Below are positions 15,471 to 23,404 of a stretch of DNA of 36,069 nt, piece by piece (the first letter of the stretch is position 1; the number at the start of each line of letters is the position of its first letter). The notes below the pieces were generated by a model that was not told where the DNA came from, searched no databases, and was given only the letters and a program-made list of their open reading frames with translations. The stretch covers positions 1 through 36,069 of the forward strand of contig CALAUZ010000043.1 in NCBI GenBank assembly GCA_937892105.1, read 5' to 3'. A program made the translations under genes and the position numbers. The DNA comes from an uncultured Fretibacterium sp. (GTDB taxonomy: Bacteria; Synergistota; Synergistia; Synergistales; Aminobacteriaceae).

Positions 15471-17051
15471 TTACACCTCTACTGTCTCTAATCCTATTGT
15501 TGAAACTGCACAGCCTCCGCCTCGTATTTTTATTTCTGGCGTTACTGCCCATTCTCTTACTATGAACCTGCGCCTAGAAGTCAAAACGCTTCCATCAGGG
15601 AACAATGGGTCAGTGTCTTCACTAGCAAATTGAGTATCATTAGGAGGGTCAAAAATTCTGTCAACACTTCCGCCTGCAGAGAACTCCATAGAATATTTTC
15701 CTAAACAAAGCTCTGCTTTACATTCAGGCATTAGCTGAAACGAAGCAAATGCTCCCTTAATCAACGTCTGCATTCCTGATAATATCGTCCCTAACTTCAT
15801 GTAAGCATCTATCTCTTTAATATCTTCAGTTCCGCTGCTGTTGCGCATATCGTCCTGCGTATACCAATCATTCACTTCATACAAGTCGCATCCAATAAAG
15901 ACGAAAAGTGAATTATCAACTCCAGTAGCGTAAACAATTTTTTCAGGGAACTCAAACGTTGTCCAAATCCCGCGGGCGTAATAGAGCACCCAAATTTTTT
16001 TGCTCTCATCATTCGGCACTACCCACAGTTGCTGTTTCACAGGCACGTCAAATAGACGCGCAGTATTATCAAGTTCTGGAGTTAATGCATTGCTCACTTT
16101 TCTATCCGGCCAAGCTGTACGAACTTCTCCGTAATTAACTACAGTAGAGAGTGTTGCTATACCTGCTGTAGTTGCGTAGAAAATATCATTGCCTATTGCA
16201 CAAACGCTGTTTTGGCTGAATGTGCCGGTGTTATGTGCTACTTCTACTGCCTGCAAATCTGAAGAAAAATCTCCTGTTACTCTCCATATTGTGCCCTTGT
16301 CTGGTTCACCTGGAGGAGATTTGAAGACTATCAAATCTTTTGAGAGCGGAACTACTGCATCAATTTTCATGCCGTCCTTATAGCCTACGTCCAGCCATTG
16401 TGCGCTGCTAGAGTCATTCTCATCATTTGTCCAAGAATTAGCACTTTCACAATCTCCGACTGCTGAGAAACGTATTCTATCTTCGCCATCTTCTTTGCAC
16501 ACAACACCTACACGGCCATTACGCACAAAAACCAACCGACAATTTACTGGCGCACTCATTATCGTCGAATACCTAGGGTACGGATTATCCGTGAACTTCT
16601 GAAGCCTTCCTCCTGCTGTAAACAACCAGCAATTTCTGTCTGTATCTGCTTCACCGTCTCCATCAGTATCTATGCTTTCCACCCATGGGACTATCGACAT
16701 TTTGCCATCCCAAGTACTTAGCCAATTTACGCCAGCCTGCGTTATCGGCCAAATATTATTCCATCGGAAATAGTACAACATTGGTGAATTAGACGCTCTA
16801 GTTATAAATCCCCGCCTCCCCAGCACTGGAACTACATCACATATAGGTATTGAGTATGGGAACCGTCCAGACCAAACAAGCCCTCCGCGAACTTTCATGC
16901 ATCCTGTGAGAGGTGAGAACTCTACATTCACTGCTTCTTTCAGCTCATTCTTTGCCATGCTCTCACTTGGAACTGCAAGATTTAGTCCGCCGTCAAAGCC
17001 GGTGTAAAACATTCTCTGTGCATTTGCGTGCTTATTGCTAAGTGTTGGCAT
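15471..17051 (-). CDS. large phage tail/stopper structural protein
   Basis: About 526 residues from the likely ATG at 17051 (MPTLSNKHANAQ), after GGTGGGG; a GTG-type extension to 17069 is possible. NLAVPSESMAKNELKEAVNVEFSP followed by repeated beta-strand units (VPVLGRRGFITRA, YYFRWNNIWPI, RLVFVRNGRVGVV) resembles the beta-propeller stabilisation/tail proteins of podoviruses, such as P22 gp10-like proteins. It sits between the adaptor pair and the fibres, where the tail hub belongs. Overlaps its upstream neighbour by 14 bp. Family assignment is by position and general fold, not a firm motif. Confidence 0.65.
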   Translation of the reverse strand: MPTLSNKHANAQRMFYTGFDGGLNLAVPSESMAKNELKEAVNVEFSPLTGCMKVRGGLVWSGRFPYSIPICDVVPVLGRRGFITRASNSPMLYYFRWNNIWPITQAGVNWLSTWDGKMSIVPWVESIDTDGDGEADTDRNCWLFTAGGRLQKFTDNPYPRYSTIMSAPVNCRLVFVRNGRVGVVCKEDGEDRIRFSAVGDCESANSWTNDENDSSSAQWLDVGYKDGMKIDAVVPLSKDLIVFKSPPGEPDKGTIWRVTGDFSSDLQAVEVAHNTGTFSQNSVCAIGNDIFYATTAGIATLSTVVNYGEVRTAWPDRKVSNALTPELDNTARLFDVPVKQQLWVVPNDESKKIWVLYYARGIWTTFEFPEKIVYATGVDNSLFVFIGCDLYEVNDWYTQDDMRNSSGTEDIKEIDAYMKLGTILSGMQTLIKGAFASFQLMPECKAELCLGKYSMEFSAGGSVDRIFDPPNDTQFASEDTDPLFPDGSVLTSRRRFIVREWAVTPEIKIRGGGCAVSTIGLETVEV

Positions 17052-17544
17052 TACCTGCCCCACCTCCATAGCCGAGCAGCATTAAGTCCTGAGAAACATT
17101 AAATTCGTGCTTATTCAGTGCATATATTGCTGCAAGTGCACATATACTCATCTCTTGGTCTCGCTTATAGGGCAGGTTCGAAGATAGAGAATAACTTGTT
17201 ACGTATGGCAGGCGAGCAAAATACCGCACAGGCATTACATTTTCATCACCGTAGTACGTTATAGTTCCGCCGACAATATTCACCGGCACAGCTCCGCACA
17301 TCATCAAATAGTCTGAAGGAATAGTTGACCCAGCCGAAATTGACATCGTCTTTAGAAGGCGAACATCTCCGTTTGCTGCCTGACGCACTGAATATTCCTC
17401 AACTGCTCTGTCTAGGTAAGTTAAGAGTTCTTCTGTTCCTTCAGGCTCTTCCAAGTTTACGCCGCCTGAATTATTCACATAGCCTGTTGCTTTTTCATCA
17501 GCTATGAACCTGCGTACTGTTGCTACCATACCGTTTGGGGTCAT
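17038..17544 (-). CDS. phage head-tail connector/adaptor protein 2
   Basis: A 168-residue protein starting MTPNGMVATVRRFIADEKAT. Helical N-terminus with TEELLTYLDRAVEEYSVRQA, then a beta insert (SAGSTIPSDYLMMCGAVPV) and a C-terminal helix EMSICALAAIYALNKHE. The layout (helix, beta-hairpin PSDY..., helix) matches tail-adaptor proteins that follow the capsid gene. It lies next to a second protein of the same size class, giving an adaptor/stopper pair. Confidence 0.65.
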   Translation of the reverse strand: MTPNGMVATVRRFIADEKATGYVNNSGGVNLEEPEGTEELLTYLDRAVEEYSVRQAANGDVRLLKTMSISAGSTIPSDYLMMCGAVPVNIVGGTITYYGDENVMPVRYFARLPYVTSYSLSSNLPYKRDQEMSICALAAIYALNKHEFNVSQDLMLLGYGGGAGNANT

Positions 17545-17546
17545 CG

Positions 17547-18110
17547 CTAAATCTTGCCTCCAAGTACTTGCGTCGGCCCGACATCAGTGAAGTGTGAAAC
17601 TTCTCTTACTGCTAACGTCTGGCTGCACTGCTCTACTATTTGCGTAGCTAATGCTGCATTATTACCAAACAACGCAAGACTTATCTGCTGAATATATGCT
17701 TCCATAGATATTGGAACATCTAAGTTGTCTCCTAGTCCCTTAACTCTATTAGGCACATAGTAATACTCCAAACTGTATACGTTAGGCTTTGCGTAGATTG
17801 TGTCATTAATTATTCGATACGTTCCATCAGCAACAGGCAGAGTAGTAGTAGGGATTGCTTCACCGTCATCACCAATTAGCTGATGAATACGCACAAAATC
17901 ACTCGGAAGAACTGCATAACCTACACTTGGGATAGTTAAAACTGCTTTTTTCTGTGCTGCATACACATAACGTTCACTTAAACGGCCATAAAGAAGACTT
18001 GCTGCTTGATTTATGCTTTCGATTAATTCATAGTCTGAATATTTTATGCCCTGCATATCTTTGAGTGCATAACGCAGGGACTTAACTAATCTCACTACGG
18101 GTATTGCCAT
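17547..18110 (-). CDS. phage head-tail adaptor protein 1
   Basis: A 187-residue protein. SLRYALKDMQGIKYSDYELIESINQAASLLYGRL is the N-terminal helical part, and LTIPSVGYAVLPSDFVRIHQLI carries the LPSDF motif typical of phage adaptors (DUF6682-like, recalled). The C-terminus has a helix from MEAYIQQISLALFGNN. It sits two genes downstream of the capsid gene, the usual adaptor position, and likely binds the portal ring. Confidence 0.7.
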   Translation of the reverse strand: MAIPVVRLVKSLRYALKDMQGIKYSDYELIESINQAASLLYGRLSERYVYAAQKKAVLTIPSVGYAVLPSDFVRIHQLIGDDGEAIPTTTLPVADGTYRIINDTIYAKPNVYSLEYYYVPNRVKGLGDNLDVPISMEAYIQQISLALFGNNAALATQIVEQCSQTLAVREVSHFTDVGPTQVLGGKI

Positions 18111-18112
18111 AT

Positions 18113-18415
18113 CTATACACCACCTTCACAGCATTTCCAGTGCGGAAATCTTTTTAACAGCCTACGAAATGCTGCCCTGTCATTGTTGTGAGTGAAGCAC
18201 AAGTAATCCAAGTCGTAATTAGCTTCAAGCATAGCAGCCTCTTCGACTGGGATACGAGCAACTTCACGACCGATTACCTGTCCTTTGTCATCACGGATAA
18301 AGCCTTTGCCGACTTCATTCAACGTCTGCCAGTTCAGTTTTTGTTCTGCATCTGTATTGAAATGATTAAGGAGCCGAATTTCTTCTCCGTGCTCCTCTAG
18401 TTCCTGCTGTATCAT
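18113..18415 (-). CDS. hypothetical phage protein between capsid and adaptor
   Basis: A 100-residue protein starting MIQQELEEHGEEIRLLNHFN. Charged and mostly helical, ending with two adjacent cysteines (WKCCEGGV). It starts 2 bp after the capsid stop and ends 2 bp before the adaptor, so it is part of the morphogenesis operon. No family recognised. Confidence 0.6.
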   Translation of the reverse strand: MIQQELEEHGEEIRLLNHFNTDAEQKLNWQTLNEVGKGFIRDDKGQVIGREVARIPVEEAAMLEANYDLDYLCFTHNNDRAAFRRLLKRFPHWKCCEGGV

Positions 18416-18417
18416 TA

Positions 18418-19338
18418 CTAACCATTTTCATCTGGCACTATGCCGTTGCAGTTATCAATCATGAAGTGAGCTTTTTCGGCACGCATCTCTAATGTCCATT
18501 CGCCATTTACATATTTTCTTTGCATATCGCTCATCTTGGGCATGTCGCCGGTCTTGAAATTCCTCAGGAATGCCTTCTTGATATATTCGGGACTTAATCC
18601 ATACACTACATCATTAGGCACAAAACGGTCAGTCATGCAGTGAAGAGTTCCGAAATCTGTTTCTAATACTGAAATCATATGCGTTAATTTCTTTGCATTA
18701 CCGGCATCTAAATACTTTGTCTGATTTGCTGTGAATGTCGATATTACCCTCTTATTTCTCGGCGAAACTAAAAGAATGCTCGGTTTCCCGCCTCCTGTCC
18801 ATGTCTGCTCAAGTGCTGTGTTGATTTCAGTGAATGTTAAGTTATTCGTTACTGACCCTGGCAATGTAAATACATTCGTTGTAATCCAATACGGCAGACC
18901 TCCAAATATACGCGGAGTAGGCGGGGTCATACTTCCTATAGACCTTGTATTCTGTGTTACTATTGTCTGCTCGCAATCAAATGCTATCTCTTTCAGGGTT
19001 TTTGCCAACTGATACGCTATTTCTGAACGTAATCCATACTTCAATACTACTTCCTGAGTGTCTGTTACATGTATGCCTCTATGCATTATCTGCGTATAGT
19101 TGAACAATCTCTGACGCTCATCTACATTCATTGTGAAGTACGTATAGCCTTCATTCTGCTGGTTCACCTGCGGTGCTCCTAATTCATCTTCAAGCCATTC
19201 ATGCATTACTGCTATTGCTTTCGTTTTCCCTATCCTTGAATATAATGGCGTATCATAGGGCGATATATTCGTTATAATATCTGATACGTCTTCCTTATTT
19301 CCTACTGCTGTGTAAGTGTTCCAACCTGCTCCTGGCAT
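18418..19338 (-). CDS. major capsid protein, SU10/DUF5309 type
   Basis: A 306-residue protein. DVSDIITNISPYDTPLYSRIGK at the N-terminus, then HEWLEDELGAP, QRLFNYTQIMHRGIHVTDTQ and the C-terminal MRAEKAHFMIDN match the SU10-type major capsid family (DUF5309). This HK97-fold family is used by many podo- and siphoviruses of anaerobes. Residue length is typical. The gene lies downstream of scaffold and portal in the transcription direction. Identification rests on recognisable family motifs. Confidence 0.85.
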   Translation of the reverse strand: MPGAGWNTYTAVGNKEDVSDIITNISPYDTPLYSRIGKTKAIAVMHEWLEDELGAPQVNQQNEGYTYFTMNVDERQRLFNYTQIMHRGIHVTDTQEVVLKYGLRSEIAYQLAKTLKEIAFDCEQTIVTQNTRSIGSMTPPTPRIFGGLPYWITTNVFTLPGSVTNNLTFTEINTALEQTWTGGGKPSILLVSPRNKRVISTFTANQTKYLDAGNAKKLTHMISVLETDFGTLHCMTDRFVPNDVVYGLSPEYIKKAFLRNFKTGDMPKMSDMQRKYVNGEWTLEMRAEKAHFMIDNCNGIVPDENG

Positions 19339-19340
19339 TA

Positions 19341-19670
19341 TTAAATTACCTCCTCAATTTTGTTTTTATCTTCTAATAAGATTTGTTTGCCGTACTTTAC
19401 CGCACATGCAAGTTCAATTTTGCATCCGCTAGCTTTCATAAAACCGTCTGCAAACAGTACGTAATCTGCAGCGGCCATTCTTTTGATACCTTCTCCTAAG
19501 CATTCAAGAGGGTCATATTTGCTGTCTGTAATGAAGTTTTCTATCAGCATTACAGGCTCATGCAAATATTCTCCTGCCAACTCTAATAATTTCTCTTGCT
19601 TACGGCGGATTTCATCTTCATGCAATTTCCCCATTGGCAGAGAAACAAATATCTTTTTTATTCTCATCAC
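19341..19670 (-). CDS. nucleoside 2-deoxyribosyltransferase-like protein (DUF4406-like)
   Basis: A 109-residue protein. KKIFVSLPMGKL at the start and AADYVLFADGFMKASGCKIELACAVKYGK near the end give the fold and the conserved glutamate of nucleoside 2-deoxyribosyltransferases and DUF4406 proteins. The enzymes move bases between deoxynucleosides; phage versions may adjust the nucleotide pool. Placed between the capsid gene and scaffold, an odd site for a metabolic gene. Activity is inferred. Confidence 0.7.
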   Translation of the reverse strand: MMRIKKIFVSLPMGKLHEDEIRRKQEKLLELAGEYLHEPVMLIENFITDSKYDPLECLGEGIKRMAAADYVLFADGFMKASGCKIELACAVKYGKQILLEDKNKIEEVI

Positions 19671-19682
19671 TCCCTAACTAAC

Positions 19683-19711
19683 AACGGCCAGTGCTCTTTA
19701 CACCAGCCGTT
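19683..19711. repeat. imperfect hairpin between capsid-side and scaffold genes
   Basis: AACGGCCAGTG and CACCAGCCGTT form an 11-bp stem with two mismatches around a 7-nt loop. No T-run follows on either strand, so it is more likely an mRNA-processing or attenuation structure than a strong terminator. Confidence 0.4.
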
Positions 19712-19729
19712 GAATATATGATTTCTTTG

Positions 19730-20686
19730 TTACACAATCCCCATTTGCATTAATGCCCTTGCCTGTCCATCTGGGTCAAGATTACCGAAGCCTCTCATGT
19801 CCATTCGTCTGCGTCCTTCATAGCCGCTTCCGCCTGTGCCTTCAAGTACTGGAGGGCGATTACTGCGTCCAACATTTGGATAGCCTCGTTCTGACCTGAA
19901 CTCCTGATACCAATTTGAGAGTACACCTTGTATGCCTCTGAAATCTCCTCCGCTGCGCCTAATATATTCCATAAATCCGGCATCTACCTGCGCAGGAGTT
20001 ACTTTTGCTTCTCTTAGTTTTCCGCTGAACCATCGGTCAAATTCTGCGTAATCAGGCTGCCTAATTAATGCTGCATTGAAGTCCTGCAAATTCCTATAGT
20101 CATTCGCTACTTGCTGATATGCGGCTACCTCTGCATTACGTCTATTCGATAACTCCTGCATTGCTAAATTCAAGGCTGCTCGATGTTCACTCTCATATTC
20201 GTCAAAGTCATCCGGGTCATCAAGTCCTAACTTTTCACAAGCTAACTTCTGCGCATCTTCAGCTAATTCTTTCGGTGTGTACTGCTGAGGCGCATTGAAC
20301 ATCGGCGGAGTTGTAGGTCTCTGAGCCATACTAAGCTCCATCTGCCTGCGCTGCATTTGTTCTCGAACCAAAGGCACAAAATCACGAACATCACCTTCAA
20401 GACGATTTACGTCCCACTGTTCAAAAGGTGTTTGCCTCAGTTCATCCTGAGTATATAACGGCGGAGCTTCAGGAGTATCGTCCATAATGTTATCGAAAAA
20501 TTCATCACTGAACTCGATATCGCCGTCGTTATTAATTGCTACTTCAGTTGGAGTTTCTGGCTCTGGTGAATAATCTTCACTTACTGCCGGTTCACTTTCT
20601 GGATACACTGGGCCGTCTGCTGATGCGTCCCATGTTCATGACTGTTCACTACTCACTGACTGCTGCTGCAACATCTGTTCGTCCAT
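19730..20686 (-). CDS. phage scaffold protein with in-frame TGA near the start
   Basis: A scaffold-like protein: acidic, disordered N-terminus rich in P, E and D (PESEPAVSEDYSPEPETPTE), then long helices (LREQMQRRQMELSMAQ, TPKELAEDAQKLACEKL) and a C-terminus ending LMQMGIV. The good ribosome binding site (GGAGG) precedes an ATG at 20686 that starts MDEQMLQQQ. That frame meets TGA at 20638-20636 (codon 17) and then continues open to the end. Without readthrough the product must start at the weak GTG at 20608 (292 residues). TGA is used as a normal stop by neighbouring genes, so this looks like a nonsense mutation, sequencing error or translational event. Scaffold identity is inferred from composition and gene order. 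Confidence 0.7.
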
Positions 20687-20858
20687 CTGTTGAGACCTCC
20701 TTCAGTCTTGCACGTATTTTGTCCCAGTACTCTGTCTGCTTACGCTGATACATTCTTCTGTCCTGAATTGATGGCAGATACTTTTCGAAATCTGCATACT
20801 CTTCTTTCACTATTGCCTCAATGCGTACATCAAGCTCTATACCTTTCTTAGTCGCCAT
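20649..20858 (-). CDS. small phage protein, 69 aa
   Basis: A 69-residue protein starting MATKKGIELDVRIEAIVKEE. Helical and charged (YLPSIQDRRMYQRKQTEYWDKIRARLKE). Its stop overlaps the scaffold start at 20686, and its own start overlaps the upstream gene by 11 bp, so it belongs to the morphogenesis operon. No family recognised. It might be a scaffold-associated or head-completion factor. Confidence 0.6.
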   Translation of the reverse strand: MATKKGIELDVRIEAIVKEEYADFEKYLPSIQDRRMYQRKQTEYWDKIRARLKEVSTDGRTDVAAAVSE

Positions 20859-21144
20859 TTTTTATCAACTCCTTTTCTGCTAAGTCTCCACTGTCTATGC
20901 GGGACTGGATTAAACTTACAAATATATTCATCACGCGCAGATAAAGTACTAATCCTGTTGCATCACTATCGCGCTCAAAATCCTGCGTTTCTAGCTGCCT
21001 AATTATGTTCTCTCTCTGCTCATTGAATATCTCAAATAACACTTCTTGCGCTGCTTTGTACTTACGACCGCGTTCTGCTTCCTGCATAAGCTCTTCGCGT
21101 TCTCGGTCGGGGTTGTACTCCAATGTTCTCAGTTCTTCTTCCAA
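20848..21144 (-). CDS. small phage protein, 98 aa, helical
   Basis: A 98-residue protein starting at TTG with AAAGGAG upstream. It opens MEEELRTLEYNPDREREELM, contains a long helix with RGRKYKAAQEVLFEIFNEQREN, and ends LAEKELIKNGD. The predicted all-helical, charged profile is common in accessory morphogenesis proteins. Overlaps the 69-aa gene. Function unknown. Confidence 0.6.
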   Translation of the reverse strand: MEEELRTLEYNPDREREELMQEAERGRKYKAAQEVLFEIFNEQRENIIRQLETQDFERDSDATGLVLYLRVMNIFVSLIQSRIDSGDLAEKELIKNGD

Positions 21145-21165
21145 TACTATTACTCCTTTCTGGAT

Positions 21166-21252
21166 TTACTGGCCTTTCAGCCACCTGATTAGTTTGCGCT
21201 TCAAACACTCTAATACTCTTCTTAATGCTGGTATTCTCAAAGCTATTACCAT
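21166..21252 (-). CDS. very small basic peptide, 28 aa
   Basis: A 28-codon frame (ATG at 21252; AGGAGG 5 nt upstream) encoding MVIALRIPALRRVLECLKRK and ending WLKGQ. It has an amphipathic, strongly basic C-terminal half. It lies just after the Fic-gene terminator. The clear ribosome binding site suggests translation. It could be a membrane-active peptide; no homologue is known to me. Confidence 0.4.
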   Translation of the reverse strand: MVIALRIPALRRVLECLKRKLIRWLKGQ

Positions 21253-21274
21253 GCACCCTCCTAATTTTGCCTAC

Positions 21275-21300
21275 AAAAAAGCACCCCGTCTTGGGAGTGC
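21275..21300 (-). terminator. Rho-independent terminator after the Fic gene
   Basis: On the minus strand GCACTCC and GGGGTGC form a 7-bp stem (one G-T pair) around a 6-nt loop, followed by six T. It separates the Fic gene (ending at 21332) from the following scaffold block. Confidence 0.8.
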
Positions 21301-21331
21301 CTAATGTTTCACTTTTTGACATTAAGTCTTT

Positions 21332-22537
21332 TCACTTTGGCTCACTATCAAGACAATTCACATAAATACCATCGGACACTTTTTCTGTGCCTGACCGCAA
21401 TATCTCTAAGTATTCATGATAGTAATATACTTTTTTATTCTTACTATTCCCTGCGCATTCAAGAATGCCCAAATCGCATATATCTTTTATAGCTGCGGAT
21501 ACTGTATTGAAGCTCATGTGCGTGTCTCTAGAGGCTTGTACCTTCTCAAAAACTGGATGTCCCTCCATGTATGTAAGTAACTTGAGACTTCTTTTCGCAG
21601 CACGCCCTAACTTACTTAGCTGCTCCTTAACTCGTTCACGCAATCTTGAGAGAGCATCTATTGTTTTTATTGCATTCTCAGCACTCTCTGATAATGCCTT
21701 TAGAAAAAATTTTATCCACTGCTCATAATTCCCATTGCGCCTTACCTCTTCTATTCTGTCGTAATACTCTATGCGGTATTTTTTCATAAAGTATGATATA
21801 TATAACGCTGGCGTGCTAAGTACTTCTCTAGACATAAGGTACAGCACTATTAGAAGCCTTCCTATTCTTCCGTTACCATCTAAAAATGGATGTATTGTCT
21901 CGAACTGATAGTGTATAAGTCCTGCCTTAATTAATACGTCTGTATCATCATCTTCATCATTAATGTATTTCTCCAAATCAGACATACTTTCTTTCATGTC
22001 CTCAACATTAGGCGGTACATATTTAGCTGTTTGTATTGAACTTGAGGCACTGCCTATCCAATTTTGGCTATGACGATATTCACCTGGATGTTTTTCCTCT
22101 CCGCGCGTCCCTGATAGTAGTATGCTGTGCGCACTGCGTATCAGTCTCGAACATATAGGTAATTTCTTTAGCAATCCTATTGCTGCATTCAATGCACGAA
22201 CATAGTTCACTACATCTTCTACGTCTCGATTTTTATTAGCGTCTATAGTTGGGTCTAATATATCTTCAAGAGTCGCTTGCGTACCTTCTATTTGGGAAGA
22301 CATTAAGGCTTCCTTGCGCACATACATTGCTATGAATAATTCAACGTTAGGAATTTGTGAAGATTTGCCCTCAAATACTCCTATCAATCTATGGGCTTTT
22401 GTCAGCTCATCTATCATTTCATCATCCATAAGCAACATAGGGTCAGGCGGAAGCGGTGAAGGTACAAACGACTTGTAACTTGCTTCACCAGATAAATTAT
22501 TACGGTAATATCCTGCGCGTTTTTTGTTTTGCATCAT
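21332..22537 (-). CDS. Fic-family protein with N-terminal inhibitory helix and C-terminal winged helix
   Basis: A 401-residue Fic protein. The active-site loop HPFLDGNGRIGR (216-227) is complete, so AMP or another nucleotide monophosphate transfer is expected. The inhibitory motif (S/T)xxxE(G/N) is present as SSQIEG (80-85), placing it in class II autoinhibited Fic proteins with a Fic_N domain. The C-terminal 90 residues (RDTHMSFNTVSAAIKDICDLGIL) form a winged helix, common in this class. It lies between a small hypothetical gene and a terminator, inside the structural cluster. Target unknown. Confidence 0.9.
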   Translation of the reverse strand: MMQNKKRAGYYRNNLSGEASYKSFVPSPLPPDPMLLMDDEMIDELTKAHRLIGVFEGKSSQIPNVELFIAMYVRKEALMSSQIEGTQATLEDILDPTIDANKNRDVEDVVNYVRALNAAIGLLKKLPICSRLIRSAHSILLSGTRGEEKHPGEYRHSQNWIGSASSSIQTAKYVPPNVEDMKESMSDLEKYINDEDDDTDVLIKAGLIHYQFETIHPFLDGNGRIGRLLIVLYLMSREVLSTPALYISYFMKKYRIEYYDRIEEVRRNGNYEQWIKFFLKALSESAENAIKTIDALSRLRERVKEQLSKLGRAAKRSLKLLTYMEGHPVFEKVQASRDTHMSFNTVSAAIKDICDLGILECAGNSKNKKVYYYHEYLEILRSGTEKVSDGIYVNCLDSEPK

Positions 22538-22624
22538 TCAGCCTCTTTCGTGAAATTGAAATTACTGGCTGAATTTTATACAACTTATTTCAGTTTTGCC
22601 ACTTTTTTGAAATTCTATACAGAC

Positions 22625-23230
22625 TTAACCACGGCCACGCGGTACATCATCATCTATTTCTGTGTAGTGAAATAGCCCCTGATTTCTTACAAAACGCATA
22701 AGGTCTTGTATTGAGTTTATCCCTAAATAACTAAGCTCTCCATTATTTGCCTGTTGTATTAACATGTTCCAAGTATTATGGTCTAAATAGTAAATCTTAT
22801 TACCCAATTCAATTTTTCCGTAGTTCCCATCTCTTCCTACCCATGCAGCGTCTTCCTGCATATCCGCTCTTCCGGTCGGAAAAGGTGTCTTTACTTGGCC
22901 CACTCTTCCGTAAATGTTTCGTCCAAGCGGAGCTTTAAGTCTTGGGGAACTGAATGCGCGCCTGATTTCACTTAATATATCACTCCACAAAGATGACCCC
23001 GAAATTGGCACTGTCGTCGGTTCGCCCAACTGCGGTTCGTAAGGTGGGGGAGCTACTCCCTGCTGTGGGTTTTGTATTATATTCGGGCCTATATCATTGT
23101 ACATAGCGTTTTGTTCATGCGGAGGCTCTAGGTATTGTCTCGGCACTGGTGGCAATACCTCATTGCCATAAAGTTCTATATCTTCTACTTCTCCGCCATA
23201 AGGATTAACTCTAATAGCCATTTTATTCAC
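22625..23230 (-). CDS. hypothetical proline-rich phage protein
   Basis: A 201-residue protein starting at GTG 23230 or ATG 23221 (MAIRVNPYGG). The N-terminal half is proline- and glutamate-rich (PPVPRQYLEPPHEQ, GVAPPPYEPQLGEP). The C-terminal 70 residues appear folded (NKIYYLDHNTWNMLIQQANN). No signal peptide. No family recognised. It lies between the two Fic genes, so it may be a virion accessory or internal protein. Confidence 0.6.
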   Translation of the reverse strand: MNKMAIRVNPYGGEVEDIELYGNEVLPPVPRQYLEPPHEQNAMYNDIGPNIIQNPQQGVAPPPYEPQLGEPTTVPISGSSLWSDILSEIRRAFSSPRLKAPLGRNIYGRVGQVKTPFPTGRADMQEDAAWVGRDGNYGKIELGNKIYYLDHNTWNMLIQQANNGELSYLGINSIQDLMRFVRNQGLFHYTEIDDDVPRGRG

Positions 23231-23238
23231 TCTCTTTC

Positions 23239-23391
23239 TTAACCATACGGACGGCCTAGTTTGCGTCCGATACGTATTATTTTCGTTTCTAATTCTTCCA
23301 TTTTTTCCTCTAGTTCCGCTATTCGGCGGTCATAGATAAACACTAGCACGCCAAGCAAAAAATCTGCCACAATGTGCAGAAAAGTCATCAT
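23239..23391 (-). CDS. small membrane-anchored coiled-coil protein, 50 aa
   Basis: A 50-residue frame, AGGTGG upstream of ATG 23391. The N-terminal MTFLHIVADFLLGVLVFIY is one membrane segment. The C-terminal half is a charged coiled coil (RRIAELEEKMEELETKI) ending with a basic tail GRKLGRPYG. It starts 13 bp after the Fic gene's stop. One membrane pass plus coiled coil is compatible with a holin- or spanin-like role, but this is not established. Confidence 0.5.
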   Translation of the reverse strand: MMTFLHIVADFLLGVLVFIYDRRIAELEEKMEELETKIIRIGRKLGRPYG

Positions 23392-23404
23392 TACTGCTCA
23401 CCAC

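Noticed and set aside
20608..20686. Alternative genetic code with TGA as tryptophan
   Set aside because: TGA ends other genes in the same cluster (for example at 13925 and 5257), so a code change is unlikely; a local mutation or readthrough is simpler.
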